The notes beneath the pieces were generated by a model, which saw only the letters and a program-made list of their open reading frames with translations, made no database searches and had not been told where the DNA came from. The position numbers and the translations under genes were made by a program. Positions 16,457-24,148 of a stretch of 39,506 nt of DNA are shown here, piece by piece (the first letter of the stretch is position 1; every line of letters starts with the position of its first letter). Source of the stretch: UBA1049 sp964525815 (lineage in GTDB: Bacteria; Bacillota; Clostridia; Oscillospirales; CAG-382); NCBI GenBank assembly GCA_964525815.1, contig CAZGJQ010000006.1, positions 1 through 39,506 on the forward strand, written 5' to 3'.

Positions 16457-17380
16457 ATGAATATAATAACCGACCTTAATCTGCCTATACTGAATAAAAC
16501 GGTGATTTCCATAGGTAATTTTGACGGTGTTCATATCGGTCACCGCCTTTTGATTAATACGCTTGCGGAGCACTCCGAGAAAAAAGGACAGGACGGCATA
16601 GTTTTTACCTTTGCCGAGAACCCAAAGAATGTCTTTACGGGCGGAGTTGTTAAGTATATTACAGGAACCGAGGACAAAATGCGGCTGCTTGCCGAGGCGG
16701 GAGCAAAAAACATATATTTTGCCGATTTCGAGGAGCTGTGCGTTCTCACCCCCGAGGAGTTTACGGAATATATTTTGATAAAAAGGTTCAATGCAGAGAC
16801 TGTCATCTGCGGATATGACTTCAGGTTCGGGAAAAACAGAGCGGGCAATGCAGAGCTGCTTAAGCGGCTGCTTGCCGATAAGGGCGCGGAATGCGTTATA
16901 GTACCGGCGGTTTACAGCGAAGGGCAGCCGGTCAGCTCTACCCAAATCAGACGACTTATAGGAGAAGGGGATGCAGAGCGTGCGGAGCAGCTCCTTGGCA
17001 GACCGTACGGCTTTACACTGCCGGTTGTACAGGGAAGACAGATAGGCAGAGGGTTAGGGTTTCCCACCATAAATCAGGTGTTTCCCGAGTATCGCATAGT
17101 TCCCGCATATGGAGTTTATGCGGTGGTTTGCGAGGCAAAGGGCAAGGAATACAAGGGTATCGCCAATATCGGAACCCGCCCCACCGTATCAAAGAACGGC
17201 ACAAGACCTGTATGCGAGACCCACCTTTTTGATTTTTGCGGAGATTTGTATAATCAATCGGTAAGAATTAAGCTCAAAAAGAGGATAAGAAACGAAATAA
17301 GGTTTTCCTCTCTCGATTTGCTGAGAGAGCAGATTAAAGAGGATATAATCGCAGCCAGGGCTTATTTTGCCTCGATATAA
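16457..17380 (+). CDS. ribF: Bifunctional riboflavin kinase/FAD synthetase
   Basis: RibF phosphorylates riboflavin to FMN and adenylates FMN to FAD. The 307-residue protein has the N-terminal FAD synthetase fold with IGNFDGVHIGH (about 18-28) and PVSSTQIRRLI, and the C-terminal riboflavin kinase with GRGLGFPTIN and GIANIGTRPTV, then ETHLFDF. Length is standard. In many bacteria it follows truB; here it heads its own transcript and is followed 24 bases later by the DD-peptidase-like gene. Confidence 0.97.
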   Translation: MNIITDLNLPILNKTVISIGNFDGVHIGHRLLINTLAEHSEKKGQDGIVFTFAENPKNVFTGGVVKYITGTEDKMRLLAEAGAKNIYFADFEELCVLTPEEFTEYILIKRFNAETVICGYDFRFGKNRAGNAELLKRLLADKGAECVIVPAVYSEGQPVSSTQIRRLIGEGDAERAEQLLGRPYGFTLPVVQGRQIGRGLGFPTINQVFPEYRIVPAYGVYAVVCEAKGKEYKGIANIGTRPTVSKNGTRPVCETHLFDFCGDLYNQSVRIKLKKRIRNEIRFSSLDLLREQIKEDIIAARAYFASI

Positions 17381-17404
17381 GCACCAGTAGGAGGACAGCT
17401 CTTA

Positions 17405-18868
17405 ATGATTCTAAAAAAACCCAAGAAAACGGCTACAAAGCTGACGGTAGTCTTTGTCGCTGTGCTCTTAATGCTTTCTCTTTTTGCAACAAGCGCAGCT
17501 GCGCAGGAGCTATATCCACAAATAAGCTCGAATAACGCAATAGTTGTTTACAACATTGAGAGCGGGCAGGTTCTGTATTCGAACCGTGCGGATGAAACGA
17601 TTGCACCCACTGCCGCAACCAAGCTTGTTACCATGATGATTGTGAGTGATTTGTTCTCCGAGTTCGGAATAGACAAAAAAACGCAGAGCGTTACCGTAAC
17701 CGAGGGAGCGCTGAGCGGAATCGGCAGCCTTGGGGATAAAAGCGCACCCAGATTGGGGCTTTCCGCCGGGAACAGCTTTACCGCCGAGGATCTTATAGGC
17801 GCATCGCTTGTCGGCAACGCAAACGACGCCTGCAACGCACTTGCTTATTACTGCGCCAACGAGCTGCTGGGCGGTGGGATAGGTGCCTTCGTGGAGCTAA
17901 TGAATAAAAAGGCGGAGGAAATAGGAGCAAGAAACAGCTTTTTCTTAAATGCCGTAGGGCTGGATCAGAGCAGCATGGTAACCACTGTGTCCGACGTGGC
18001 GTTAATCGCCGCCGCCTTTTACAAATACAACGATTTATTGAACAGCGCTAACCGACCTTCTATGCGCTTTAACAACGCAAGCACTATACATGCTAAGAAC
18101 TATCTGCTATCCGATTCTCTTATCGGAACCTACAAAAACAATCAAGCGATAGGCATTATAGCCGGTCAGCGTACCGACAACGAGGATTATGCGTTGATAA
18201 CCGCAGTGGAAAAGGACGGACTCACATATATAATTGCGGTTATGGAGGCGAGCGGAGAGATACGCAACACCGACGGCACAAGGTCGTTTGGAGAAGGCAA
18301 CGCATATGCAGATATGAAGGAGCTTATTCCTTGGACCATGGGGTCGTTTGGTTATCAGACGCTTGCGGAAGAGAATCAGCTTGTCGGAGAGCTAAGGGTT
18401 GCTATGGGAAAGAGCTTTGACCATGTGGCGGTTGTTCCGCAGCAAAAGCTGGAAAGACTGGTTAATAAAAGTGTAGACTTGGATAGCATCGAACGAAAAA
18501 TAGTTTACGATAGCGAAAGAGTTTATAAAGGGGAGCACAACGGAGCTATAATCGATATGATTGACGCTCCGGTCAGCAAGGGACAGGTGGTGGGAACACT
18601 TTTCTTGTCCTATAACGGAGAGGAGCTGGGGAGTGTAAGCCTTATAGCACAAAGCTCTGTGGACGCAAGCGGGCTATTGTCAACGGCAAGCCGTGTAAGG
18701 AGCTTTTTGTTCGGAAAGACCATGCGGGTGATTCTGATTATCTTCGGCGCAGTAGTGGCGTTTTATGTTCTGTTTTCCATAGCCACCGCCATATTGCGAG
18801 GGATTAAGAGAATAAAGAAGGCGAGAAGGGCAAAGGAGATAGCTCAAAGAAAAGATCAAGACGAATAA
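17405..18868 (+). CDS. PBP5/DacA-fold protein lacking catalytic motifs
   Basis: The 487-residue protein has a signal peptide (hydrophobic 13-32, AAA before Gln), a serine DD-carboxypeptidase-like domain (about 38-285), a C-terminal region and a final membrane helix (about 437-462) with a basic tail. The fold signature is clear (FVELMNKKAEEIGARNSFFLNAVGL), but the three active-site motifs are changed: SxxK reads AATK (Ala70 for Ser, Lys73 kept), SxN reads NAN (138-140), and KTG reads AIG (248-250). It is therefore very likely not a DD-peptidase; it may bind peptidoglycan or a partner. GGAGGA precedes the ATG. It probably shares the ribF transcript. Confidence 0.85.
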   Translation: MILKKPKKTATKLTVVFVAVLLMLSLFATSAAAQELYPQISSNNAIVVYNIESGQVLYSNRADETIAPTAATKLVTMMIVSDLFSEFGIDKKTQSVTVTEGALSGIGSLGDKSAPRLGLSAGNSFTAEDLIGASLVGNANDACNALAYYCANELLGGGIGAFVELMNKKAEEIGARNSFFLNAVGLDQSSMVTTVSDVALIAAAFYKYNDLLNSANRPSMRFNNASTIHAKNYLLSDSLIGTYKNNQAIGIIAGQRTDNEDYALITAVEKDGLTYIIAVMEASGEIRNTDGTRSFGEGNAYADMKELIPWTMGSFGYQTLAEENQLVGELRVAMGKSFDHVAVVPQQKLERLVNKSVDLDSIERKIVYDSERVYKGEHNGAIIDMIDAPVSKGQVVGTLFLSYNGEELGSVSLIAQSSVDASGLLSTASRVRSFLFGKTMRVILIIFGAVVAFYVLFSIATAILRGIKRIKKARRAKEIAQRKDQDE

Positions 18869-18912
18869 AGTGTGTACGAGACATTAAATTTTTCAAAAAA
18901 AGAAAATTACTC

Positions 18913-18941
18913 TTGCAAAATACTCAAAGCTGTGATAATAT
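18913..18941 (+). promoter_or_regulatory. Probable promoter of secG
   Basis: TTGCAA (18913-18918), 17-base spacer, TAATAT (18936-18941). It lies about 70 bases before the secG ATG. Confidence 0.5.
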
Positions 18942-19012
18942 GGCATATGCGGCATATTGCAGGAAGATATGCGCTAAAAAAGAAGGTACAAATTTCGGAG
19001 GATATATAAAAA

Positions 19013-19420
19013 ATGAACCCACTTGAATATATTATCGGCGGATTGCTTCTGCTTATCGGAGTTATTCTTATATTTGTAATAATGCTGCAGCGCAGCAGAA
19101 GAAAAGGTCTTGGCGGCGCAATAAGCGGCGGCACTTCCGATTCGTTTCTCGGGAAAAACCAGAGCAAGACAAAAGAGCAAAGGCTTAATAGAATTACAAC
19201 CATTCTTGCCATATTGTTTACGGTGCTTGTACTTACCCTTTATGTAGTTCATACAGTTCTTGAGAACAGAGATTCTACACCGGCTACTACAAGTGTAGAT
19301 TCGACGGAAGCCCAGTCTGAGGTAGAATCGGAAACAGATGAATCAGAGGTATCCGACGACGACGAATCCGAAGCAGACGACGAATCCGAAGCAGACGATG
19401 AGGACGAGGACGAAGAATAA
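19013..19420 (+). CDS. secG: Preprotein translocase subunit SecG, acidic tail
   Basis: SecG assists the SecYEG channel. The 135-residue protein has two membrane helices (about 4-24 and 62-83) joined by the loop GGAISGGTSDSFLGKNQSKT, matching the SecG pattern. Usual SecG has about 75-80 residues; here about 50 extra residues form an acidic Ser/Glu/Asp tail containing a direct 18-bp repeat (codons for DESEAD twice). SD GGAGGA lies 10 bases before the ATG. A terminator follows after a micro-ORF. Confidence 0.9.
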   Translation: MNPLEYIIGGLLLLIGVILIFVIMLQRSRRKGLGGAISGGTSDSFLGKNQSKTKEQRLNRITTILAILFTVLVLTLYVVHTVLENRDSTPATTSVDSTEAQSEVESETDESEVSDDDESEADDESEADDEDEDEE

Positions 19421-19436
19421 AAGAAAGGCAACAAAA

Positions 19437-19532
19437 ATGACAGCAGCGAGAAGAAATTACTATTATTACGGCGGCCGCTATTATTATGCGGTCTTTTCGC
19501 CATGTAGTAAACGCTGCTGTGAATATGTCTGA
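19437..19532 (+). CDS. Candidate 31-aa Tyr/Cys-rich micro-protein
   Basis: ATG at 19437 has AAGAAAGG nine bases upstream, 16 bases after the secG stop. The frame encodes MTAARRNYYYYGGRYYYAVF followed by SPCSKRCCEYV, then TGA before the secG terminator. Seven Tyr in two clusters, then three Cys. No homologue is recognised. Placement on the secG transcript with its own SD favours translation; a chance ORF cannot be excluded. Confidence 0.45.
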   Translation: MTAARRNYYYYGGRYYYAVFSPCSKRCCEYV

Positions 19533-19561
19533 TTTCCTGTTATATTATAAAAGGAATTAAT

Positions 19562-19594
19562 CGGAGCTCACATCAGTGGGCTCCGAATTTTTTT
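19562..19594 (+). terminator. Rho-independent terminator after secG
   Basis: CGGAGCTCAC (19562-19571) pairs with GTGGGCTCCG (19576-19585) with one T-G pair, loop ATCA, then AATTTTTTT. Confidence 0.85.
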
Positions 19595-19627
19595 ACACAA
19601 TTTTATCTAACGGAAGGGGAAAAAGAA

Positions 19628-20647
19628 GTGATTATTGTACTAAAAAGCAACAAAAAAGAAGGGGAAATAACGGCGTTTAAGTCATATCTTGAGCAAAAAT
19701 ACGGTGTGGGAGTTCATGTTTCGGTAGGACATGACAGCGTTGTGCTCGGGCTTATCGGAGACACCTCCGCTGTGGACGAGGATTCGGTCAGAGCGCAGGA
19801 CATTGTACAGGAGGTTAAGCGTGTACAGGAGCCTTATAAAAAGGCGAACCGCAAGTTTCATCCTGATGATACGGTAATAACACTTGATAACGGTTTAAAA
19901 ATCGGAGACGGACAGGTAACGCTGATAGCCGGACCCTGCTCGGTGGAGAGCGAGGAACAGGTTATCGAGGTGGCGGAAGCGGTAAAGGGCTCGGGAGCGG
20001 CTATACTCAGGGGCGGTGCGTTTAAGCCCAGAACCTCTCCATATGCATTTCAGGGAATGGGTGCTGACGGGCTTGAGCTGTTAAGAAAAGCGAGAAACAG
20101 AACAGGACTTCCGATTATAAGCGAGGTTATGTCTGCCTCCCAGCTTAAGTTGTTTGACGATGTGGATATTATTCAGGTCGGAGCAAGAAATATGCAGAAC
20201 TTTGAGCTGCTCAAGGAGCTGGGAAAGCAGAATCGTCCCATAATGCTCAAAAGAGGGCTCTCCAGCACAATCGAGGAGCTGCTAATGAGCGCCGAATATA
20301 TTATGGCAAGCGGAAACGAGCAGATAATTCTGTGCGAGAGGGGCATACGCACCTTCGAGACAAAGACCCGGAACACACTGGATATTTCGGCGATTCCGAT
20401 TTTGAAGAAGCTGTCCCACCTGCCCGTATTTATTGACCCGTCTCATGCCGCCGGACTTCCCTGGCTGGTCGAACCGCTTTCCATGGCAGCGGTTGCGGCC
20501 GGAGCGGACGGGCTGATTATTGAGGTACACAATAATCCCGCAAAAGCACTTTGCGACGGAGCGCAATCGCTTACACCCGAGATGTTTGTTTCTGCGGTTA
20601 ATAGCATTAAAAAAATAGCCGACGCACTCGGCAAGGGATTGGGATAA
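19628..20647 (+). CDS. aroF: 3-deoxy-7-phosphoheptulonate synthase (DAHP synthase)
   Basis: This enzyme makes DAHP from PEP and erythrose 4-phosphate, the first step of aromatic amino-acid synthesis. The 339-residue protein is of the type I-beta form with an N-terminal ferredoxin-like regulatory domain (about 1-68) and a catalytic barrel with IAGPCSVES, RGGAFKPRTSPYAFQG, QVGARNMQNF, MLKRG and DPSHAAG. The start is GTG with a strong SD (GGAAGGGG). It is followed five bases later by prephenate dehydrogenase, giving a two-gene aromatic unit. Confidence 0.96.
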   Translation: MIIVLKSNKKEGEITAFKSYLEQKYGVGVHVSVGHDSVVLGLIGDTSAVDEDSVRAQDIVQEVKRVQEPYKKANRKFHPDDTVITLDNGLKIGDGQVTLIAGPCSVESEEQVIEVAEAVKGSGAAILRGGAFKPRTSPYAFQGMGADGLELLRKARNRTGLPIISEVMSASQLKLFDDVDIIQVGARNMQNFELLKELGKQNRPIMLKRGLSSTIEELLMSAEYIMASGNEQIILCERGIRTFETKTRNTLDISAIPILKKLSHLPVFIDPSHAAGLPWLVEPLSMAAVAAGADGLIIEVHNNPAKALCDGAQSLTPEMFVSAVNSIKKIADALGKGLG

Positions 20648-20652
20648 AAAAA

Positions 20653-21489
20653 ATGAAAAGCATAGCTATAATAGGTCTTGGTCTGATAGGCGGCTCCATG
20701 GCAAAGGCAGTTAAAAGCAATTCCTGCATTACCGTAATCGGATGGAACCGCAACCAAAGCGTCCTGCAAACAGCATTAAAAGATGGTGCGATAGACAAAG
20801 CATGGGATAAAAAAGGCAAATTATATACAGAGCTTGTTATTATTGCCCTTCCTCCGGCAGCTACGCTCTCCTTCTTGGAGGAGAATGCTCACCTGATCGG
20901 AGAAGGGGTGATGGTCAGCGATGTTTGCGGCGTAAAGACCCGGATTACGGCGGAATGCGAGAAAATATGCTTAGAGCACGGGCTTGAGTTCATAGGTGGG
21001 CATCCTATGGCGGGAAAGGAAAGAGGAGGCTATTTTAATACGGACAGAGCCCTTTTTGAGGGAGCAAGTTATATAATCACCCCGACCGAAAGGACTACCC
21101 AAAGAGCGATTATGGCAATGAAGGAGCTGGCAGAGGTGATAAAAATTCGCTCGATAACCGTAACCGAGCCGGAACAGCATGATAAAATGATTGCCTTTAC
21201 CTCCCAGTTACCCCATGTGCTTGCGGGCGCATATGTAAAATCTCCTTCCTGTACAAGCAGAAAGGGCTTCTCGGCGGGAAGCTATATGGACGTTTCCCGG
21301 GTTGCCACCGCAGACGAAAAGCTATGGACGGAGCTTTTTTTACAGAATCGGGAAAACCTGTGTAATGAGATAGATATTCTGATAAAAAATCTTGTCGATT
21401 ACAGAGACGCGATAAAGAGCTGCGACAGACAGGCGCTTGAAGCGCTGATAAAGCAAAGCAGCGAGATTAAGAAACGAGACAACCTTTAA
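20653..21489 (+). CDS. tyrA: Prephenate dehydrogenase
   Basis: It converts prephenate to 4-hydroxyphenylpyruvate with NAD(P), for tyrosine synthesis. The 278-residue protein has the N-terminal Rossmann motif GLGLIGGS (8-15), VSDVCGVK, and the catalytic region GGHPMAGKERGG, followed by SQLPH in the helical dimerisation domain. No ACT domain follows, so feedback by tyrosine may be direct or absent. It lies five bases after the DAHP synthase stop. Confidence 0.95.
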   Translation: MKSIAIIGLGLIGGSMAKAVKSNSCITVIGWNRNQSVLQTALKDGAIDKAWDKKGKLYTELVIIALPPAATLSFLEENAHLIGEGVMVSDVCGVKTRITAECEKICLEHGLEFIGGHPMAGKERGGYFNTDRALFEGASYIITPTERTTQRAIMAMKELAEVIKIRSITVTEPEQHDKMIAFTSQLPHVLAGAYVKSPSCTSRKGFSAGSYMDVSRVATADEKLWTELFLQNRENLCNEIDILIKNLVDYRDAIKSCDRQALEALIKQSSEIKKRDNL

Positions 21490-21517
21490 AAAAAGCAAAA
21501 ATTAAATAAATTAAAAC

Positions 21518-21552
21518 ATCGCTCCTTACTGAGGGGCGATATTTTATTTAAT
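21518..21552 (+). terminator. Terminator after tyrA
   Basis: ATCGCTCC (21518-21525) pairs with GGGGCGAT (21533-21540) around TTACTGA, followed by ATTTTATTTAAT. Confidence 0.7.
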
Positions 21553-21566
21553 AGATGTTGTAATTT

Positions 21567-21595
21567 TCGACAAAATATGCTAATCTGTTTATAAT
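21567..21595 (+). promoter_or_regulatory. Sigma-A promoter
   Basis: TCGACA (21567-21572), exactly 17 bases, TATAAT (21590-21595), just before the kinase-like gene (SD GGGAGG). Confidence 0.7.
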
Positions 21596-21616
21596 GGCAA
21601 CAAGGGAGGTATAATT

Positions 21617-22726
21617 ATGCAGGATATGCGTTTCAACGGAGGCAGGGAAAAGCTGCAAAGACTTGCGGACGAGCTTGCATACCCTGCGCTTTTATTGGAC
21701 AGGGAATACAAAATCTGCTATAAGAACGATTTTTGTATTAACAGGCTTATATCCTTAAGAATGGGTTCCTGTATAAAAAAGCATATGACTGCCTCCGATT
21801 TTCGGCGGATTGTAAAGCTGCAGATGGGTGAAACCATAAGGGTTAACATGGAGCTACCCGCTCTTTATGGAGCGTTTGTTTATAGAGGGGACGATTGCTG
21901 CTTAATAAGTTTGAGGAGCTTGTCCGCAGCTCTGCAGAACCGCATTAACGAGCTAATGAGGCTTAACTCTGAGCTTACCGAATCGCTATTGTGCCAGTTA
22001 AGCGTTTTGTCGACTGAAAGCGGAAAAAAGGGAATATCCGAGCTGATAAAGAACAAGAGCAACCGAATTATTCGTGCTCAGCAGCACATAAGCGAATTTT
22101 TGCGCATTGTAAACGGGATAAAAAACACGAGAACACGTCTGTGTGAGGTCAACGCCATATTGGAAACAGTGGTTTCCTCTCTCCGAGATGCGCTACGTCC
22201 ATTGGGGCTGCAGATAACATATAACAGTAATTCGCCTATATATGAGGGTGTAAGCGCAATGCTTTGTGAGCCGGATTTTAATATGATCATCTGTCATATG
22301 ATAAATTTTAGTATCAGAATCTCCCAGAGAGGGAAAATTCAGATCGATGTAAATACAATTCAACAAAAGCTGTATATCTCGGTGATGACCGACAGCGTGC
22401 TGCCCGAAAAAACGGCAAAAGCATTATGCAACAGGGATTTGGAGGCAGAGAGCTTTTTCCTAAGCGGTATAAGAGGGGACGAAGAAGAGGTCGGTCCGGA
22501 CGGGTGGATGCACTTTGAGCTGCTCTTGCTTAAAAAACTGTGTGAGTATTATTTATGGGATATAAGACTGAGTGCTCCCAGCTCCGATTATTCCCGCTTG
22601 CAGGTTACCTTGTCCCTGCCACTTGAGGATAAGAGCCCTTATCTTACCGTAAGGGACAGAGAAGCGGAGAAAAAGGACTTGAAGGGACTTATTGCGGTGG
22701 AATTTTCGGATGTTTTTGACAGATAG
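21617..22726 (+). CDS. PAS-like/degenerate histidine-kinase-like protein
   Basis: The 369-residue cytoplasmic protein has a PAS-like start (about 15-110; YPALLLDREYKICYKND), a helical segment (about 110-180) and a region resembling a GHKL ATPase (about 185-340; LCEVNAILETVVSSLRDAL and, at the G2 position, SGIRGDEEEVGPDGW followed by a long helix). There is no HE/HD phosphoacceptor in the helical part, the N box reads ICHMINFSI and the DxGxG motif is absent (VMTDSVLPEK). It may be a non-catalytic scaffold or partner of another sensor. It has its own promoter and no response-regulator neighbour. Confidence 0.55.
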   Translation: MQDMRFNGGREKLQRLADELAYPALLLDREYKICYKNDFCINRLISLRMGSCIKKHMTASDFRRIVKLQMGETIRVNMELPALYGAFVYRGDDCCLISLRSLSAALQNRINELMRLNSELTESLLCQLSVLSTESGKKGISELIKNKSNRIIRAQQHISEFLRIVNGIKNTRTRLCEVNAILETVVSSLRDALRPLGLQITYNSNSPIYEGVSAMLCEPDFNMIICHMINFSIRISQRGKIQIDVNTIQQKLYISVMTDSVLPEKTAKALCNRDLEAESFFLSGIRGDEEEVGPDGWMHFELLLLKKLCEYYLWDIRLSAPSSDYSRLQVTLSLPLEDKSPYLTVRDREAEKKDLKGLIAVEFSDVFDR

Positions 22727-22728
22727 TA

Positions 22729-22756
22729 TTGCATTATATGATTTTTTTGATATAAT
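22729..22756 (+). promoter_or_regulatory. Promoter of the cobalamin riboswitch transcript
   Basis: TTGCAT (22729-22734), 16-base spacer, TATAAT (22751-22756). The predicted start is near 22763, just before the riboswitch. Confidence 0.65.
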
Positions 22757-22770
22757 AAAGAAAAACTAAT

Positions 22771-23012
22771 AGGTGTTTGGGTGTCGGGTTAAATTCCCGA
22801 CTTAAAAAGGAAGCGGGGTGAGAATCCCCCACGAACTCGTCGCTGTAAAGGAGGAGTCCGCCGCAAATTACAGTCACTGGCTTTTTGCCGGGAAGGCTGC
22901 GGAGGACGAGGATGCCTGAGTCAGAAGACTTGCCCTAACACTGTACAAAGAGCCGCGAGTTAAACGGTGTTCGTACAAAAAAACAGCCTCTCTTGGTAAG
23001 AGGCGGGTTTTT
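22771..23012 (+). promoter_or_regulatory. Cobalamin (B12) riboswitch with terminator platform
   Basis: The core follows the cobalamin pattern: AGGTGTTTGGG, then GGAAGCGGGGTGAGAATCCC, CGCTGTAA, AGTCACTGG, and the B12-box-like TGAGTCAGAAGACTTGCC. The L5-L13 kissing pair can be read directly: AACTCG (22834-22839) with CGAGTT (22956-22961), the latter in a hairpin AACACTG/CGGTGTT (22937-22943, 22965-22971). A GCCTCT/AGAGGC hairpin with GGGTTTTTG (22986-23012) is the likely terminator. It should turn off the DUF4430/ECF genes when adenosylcobalamin or another corrinoid is abundant. Confidence 0.93.
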
Positions 23013-23084
23013 GCGTGCATAACTGTTTTATATGCCTTCGTTCTTTGTTGAGTTTTTAATCTCAAAGAAAGGAGGATTTTTTGT

Positions 23085-23489
23085 ATGGACAGGAACAAAA
23101 AGCTGATTGTTGTGGTAACGGTTGTCTTTGTCCTTGTGGTGGGAGCCATAGCGAGTGTATATTTTCTTTCCGGAAGCAACAACGCCGACCAAAGCGAGTA
23201 TTCAAAGACCGTAACCGTTTCGGTGGTTGCGGAGGGCAGAGAAACCAAGACCTACACAATAGACACCGATGCGGCATATTTATTGGACGCTCTGAACGAG
23301 ATTGACCTTGTATCGGGTACCGAGGGAGCTTACGGTTATTATATCACAACAGTGGACGGAACCACCGCAGACGAGCAGAAGCAGGAATGGTGGATGATTA
23401 CCAAGGACGGAGAAATGACAACAACCGGCGTATCGGAAACGCCGATTGAGGACGGTGATTCCTTTGAGCTCACTTTATCCACATATTAG
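23085..23489 (+). CDS. DUF4430 membrane-anchored protein, probable corrinoid capture
   Basis: The 134-residue protein has a short basic start, one hydrophobic segment (about 7-29) and an outer DUF4430 domain (about 40-134). DUF4430 is related to the C-terminal domain of transcobalamin/intrinsic-factor-like proteins, so binding of B12-type cofactors is plausible (family knowledge). The line YGYYITTVDGTTADEQKQEW is typical. There is no lipobox, so it is anchored by its signal segment. It is the first gene after the cobalamin riboswitch and overlaps or abuts the S component. GGAGG lies nine bases before the ATG. Confidence 0.85.
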   Translation: MDRNKKLIVVVTVVFVLVVGAIASVYFLSGSNNADQSEYSKTVTVSVVAEGRETKTYTIDTDAAYLLDALNEIDLVSGTEGAYGYYITTVDGTTADEQKQEWWMITKDGEMTTTGVSETPIEDGDSFELTLSTY

Positions 23490-23994
23490 CAGCAGCGGAA
23501 GACGGCTCAGGCAAATGCTGTTGTTTTCCATGCTCGGAGCAATTTTGGTTGCGGTTCAGGTAGCTCTTGCCGGGCTTCCCAACATAGAGCTGGTTTCCGT
23601 GCTGCTGATTGTATACACCTGTGTGTTCGGATGGTATGCTTTTATACCCGCATATATCTTTGTTGCGTTGCAAATGGTGCTATACGGCATAAGTATATGG
23701 TCTGTAAGCTATCTGTATGTATGGGCAGTTCTCATTCTATTGGTTATTCCGTTACGGAAATACAGAAATCCCTTTTTATGGGCGATGATAGCGGGGATGT
23801 TTGGGCTTGTCTTCGGAGCTCTAACCGCAATTCCAAGCTTTTTTATGGGAGGATGGAGCTTTGCTCTCGCTTACTGGATAAACGGGTTGTTTTTTGATTT
23901 GCTGCACTGTGCCGGTAACTTTGCGACTACCCTGATTCTTTATTATCCGGCAAGCAAGCTGCTCACATACGGCAAACTAAAATTGAAAATATAA
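23446..23994 (+). CDS. ECF transporter S component, probable cobalamin/corrinoid uptake
   Basis: This membrane protein of up to 182 residues has about five or six helices (LLFSMLGAILVAVQVALAG; VSVLLIVYTCVFGWYAFIPA; LILLVIPL; FLWAMIAGMFGLVFGALTAI; LLHCAGNFATTLILYY), typical of an ECF substrate-binding (S) subunit, which works with a shared T subunit and two ATPases elsewhere. The start is uncertain: TTG 23446, GTG 23455, TTG 23464 or ATG 23515; the basic stretch GRRLRQ before helix 1 suggests an upstream start that overlaps the DUF4430 gene. The riboswitch points to corrinoid transport; B12 specificity is inference. Confidence 0.82.
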   Translation: MRTVIPLSSLYPHISSSGRRLRQMLLFSMLGAILVAVQVALAGLPNIELVSVLLIVYTCVFGWYAFIPAYIFVALQMVLYGISIWSVSYLYVWAVLILLVIPLRKYRNPFLWAMIAGMFGLVFGALTAIPSFFMGGWSFALAYWINGLFFDLLHCAGNFATTLILYYPASKLLTYGKLKLKI

Positions 23995-23996
23995 AA

Positions 23997-24144
23997 AAGC
24001 TTATCCCGCACTAATGCATAACGCTGCTTCTCGTTAGAAACAGTAAAAAACGCATAAAAAAGTGCGGGATTCCCTATGGAAAAGCGGCATGCAAACCGTC
24101 TGGTTTGGGTTGCTCTTAGCTTATAAGCTGCATGGCTTTTTTTA
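23997..24144. ncRNA. Structured intergenic element, possible small RNA
   Basis: Domain 1: ATCCCGCACT (24003-24012) pairs perfectly with AGTGCGGGAT (24061-24070); inside it ATGC/GCAT and a CTG-TTCT/AGAA-CAG hairpin (24024-24043) with loop CGTT. Domain 2: AAAAGC-GG-CATGC (24080-24092) pairs with GCATG-GCTTTT (24130-24140), enclosing AAACC/GGTTT and the palindrome AGCTTATAAGCT, then ends in TTT. AGCTTAT (23998-24004) can alternatively pair with ATAAGCT (24123-24129). It lies between converging genes. On the plus strand it ends in a T7 run; on the minus strand domain 1 ends in T6, so the strand is open. No known RNA family was recognised. Confidence 0.4.
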
Positions 24145-24148
24145 TTAT

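Noticed and set aside
23475..23483. Perfect DnaA box TTATCCACA in the DUF4430 gene
   Set aside because: It is a single site far from the oriC cluster with no trio or AT-rich neighbour; probably chance.
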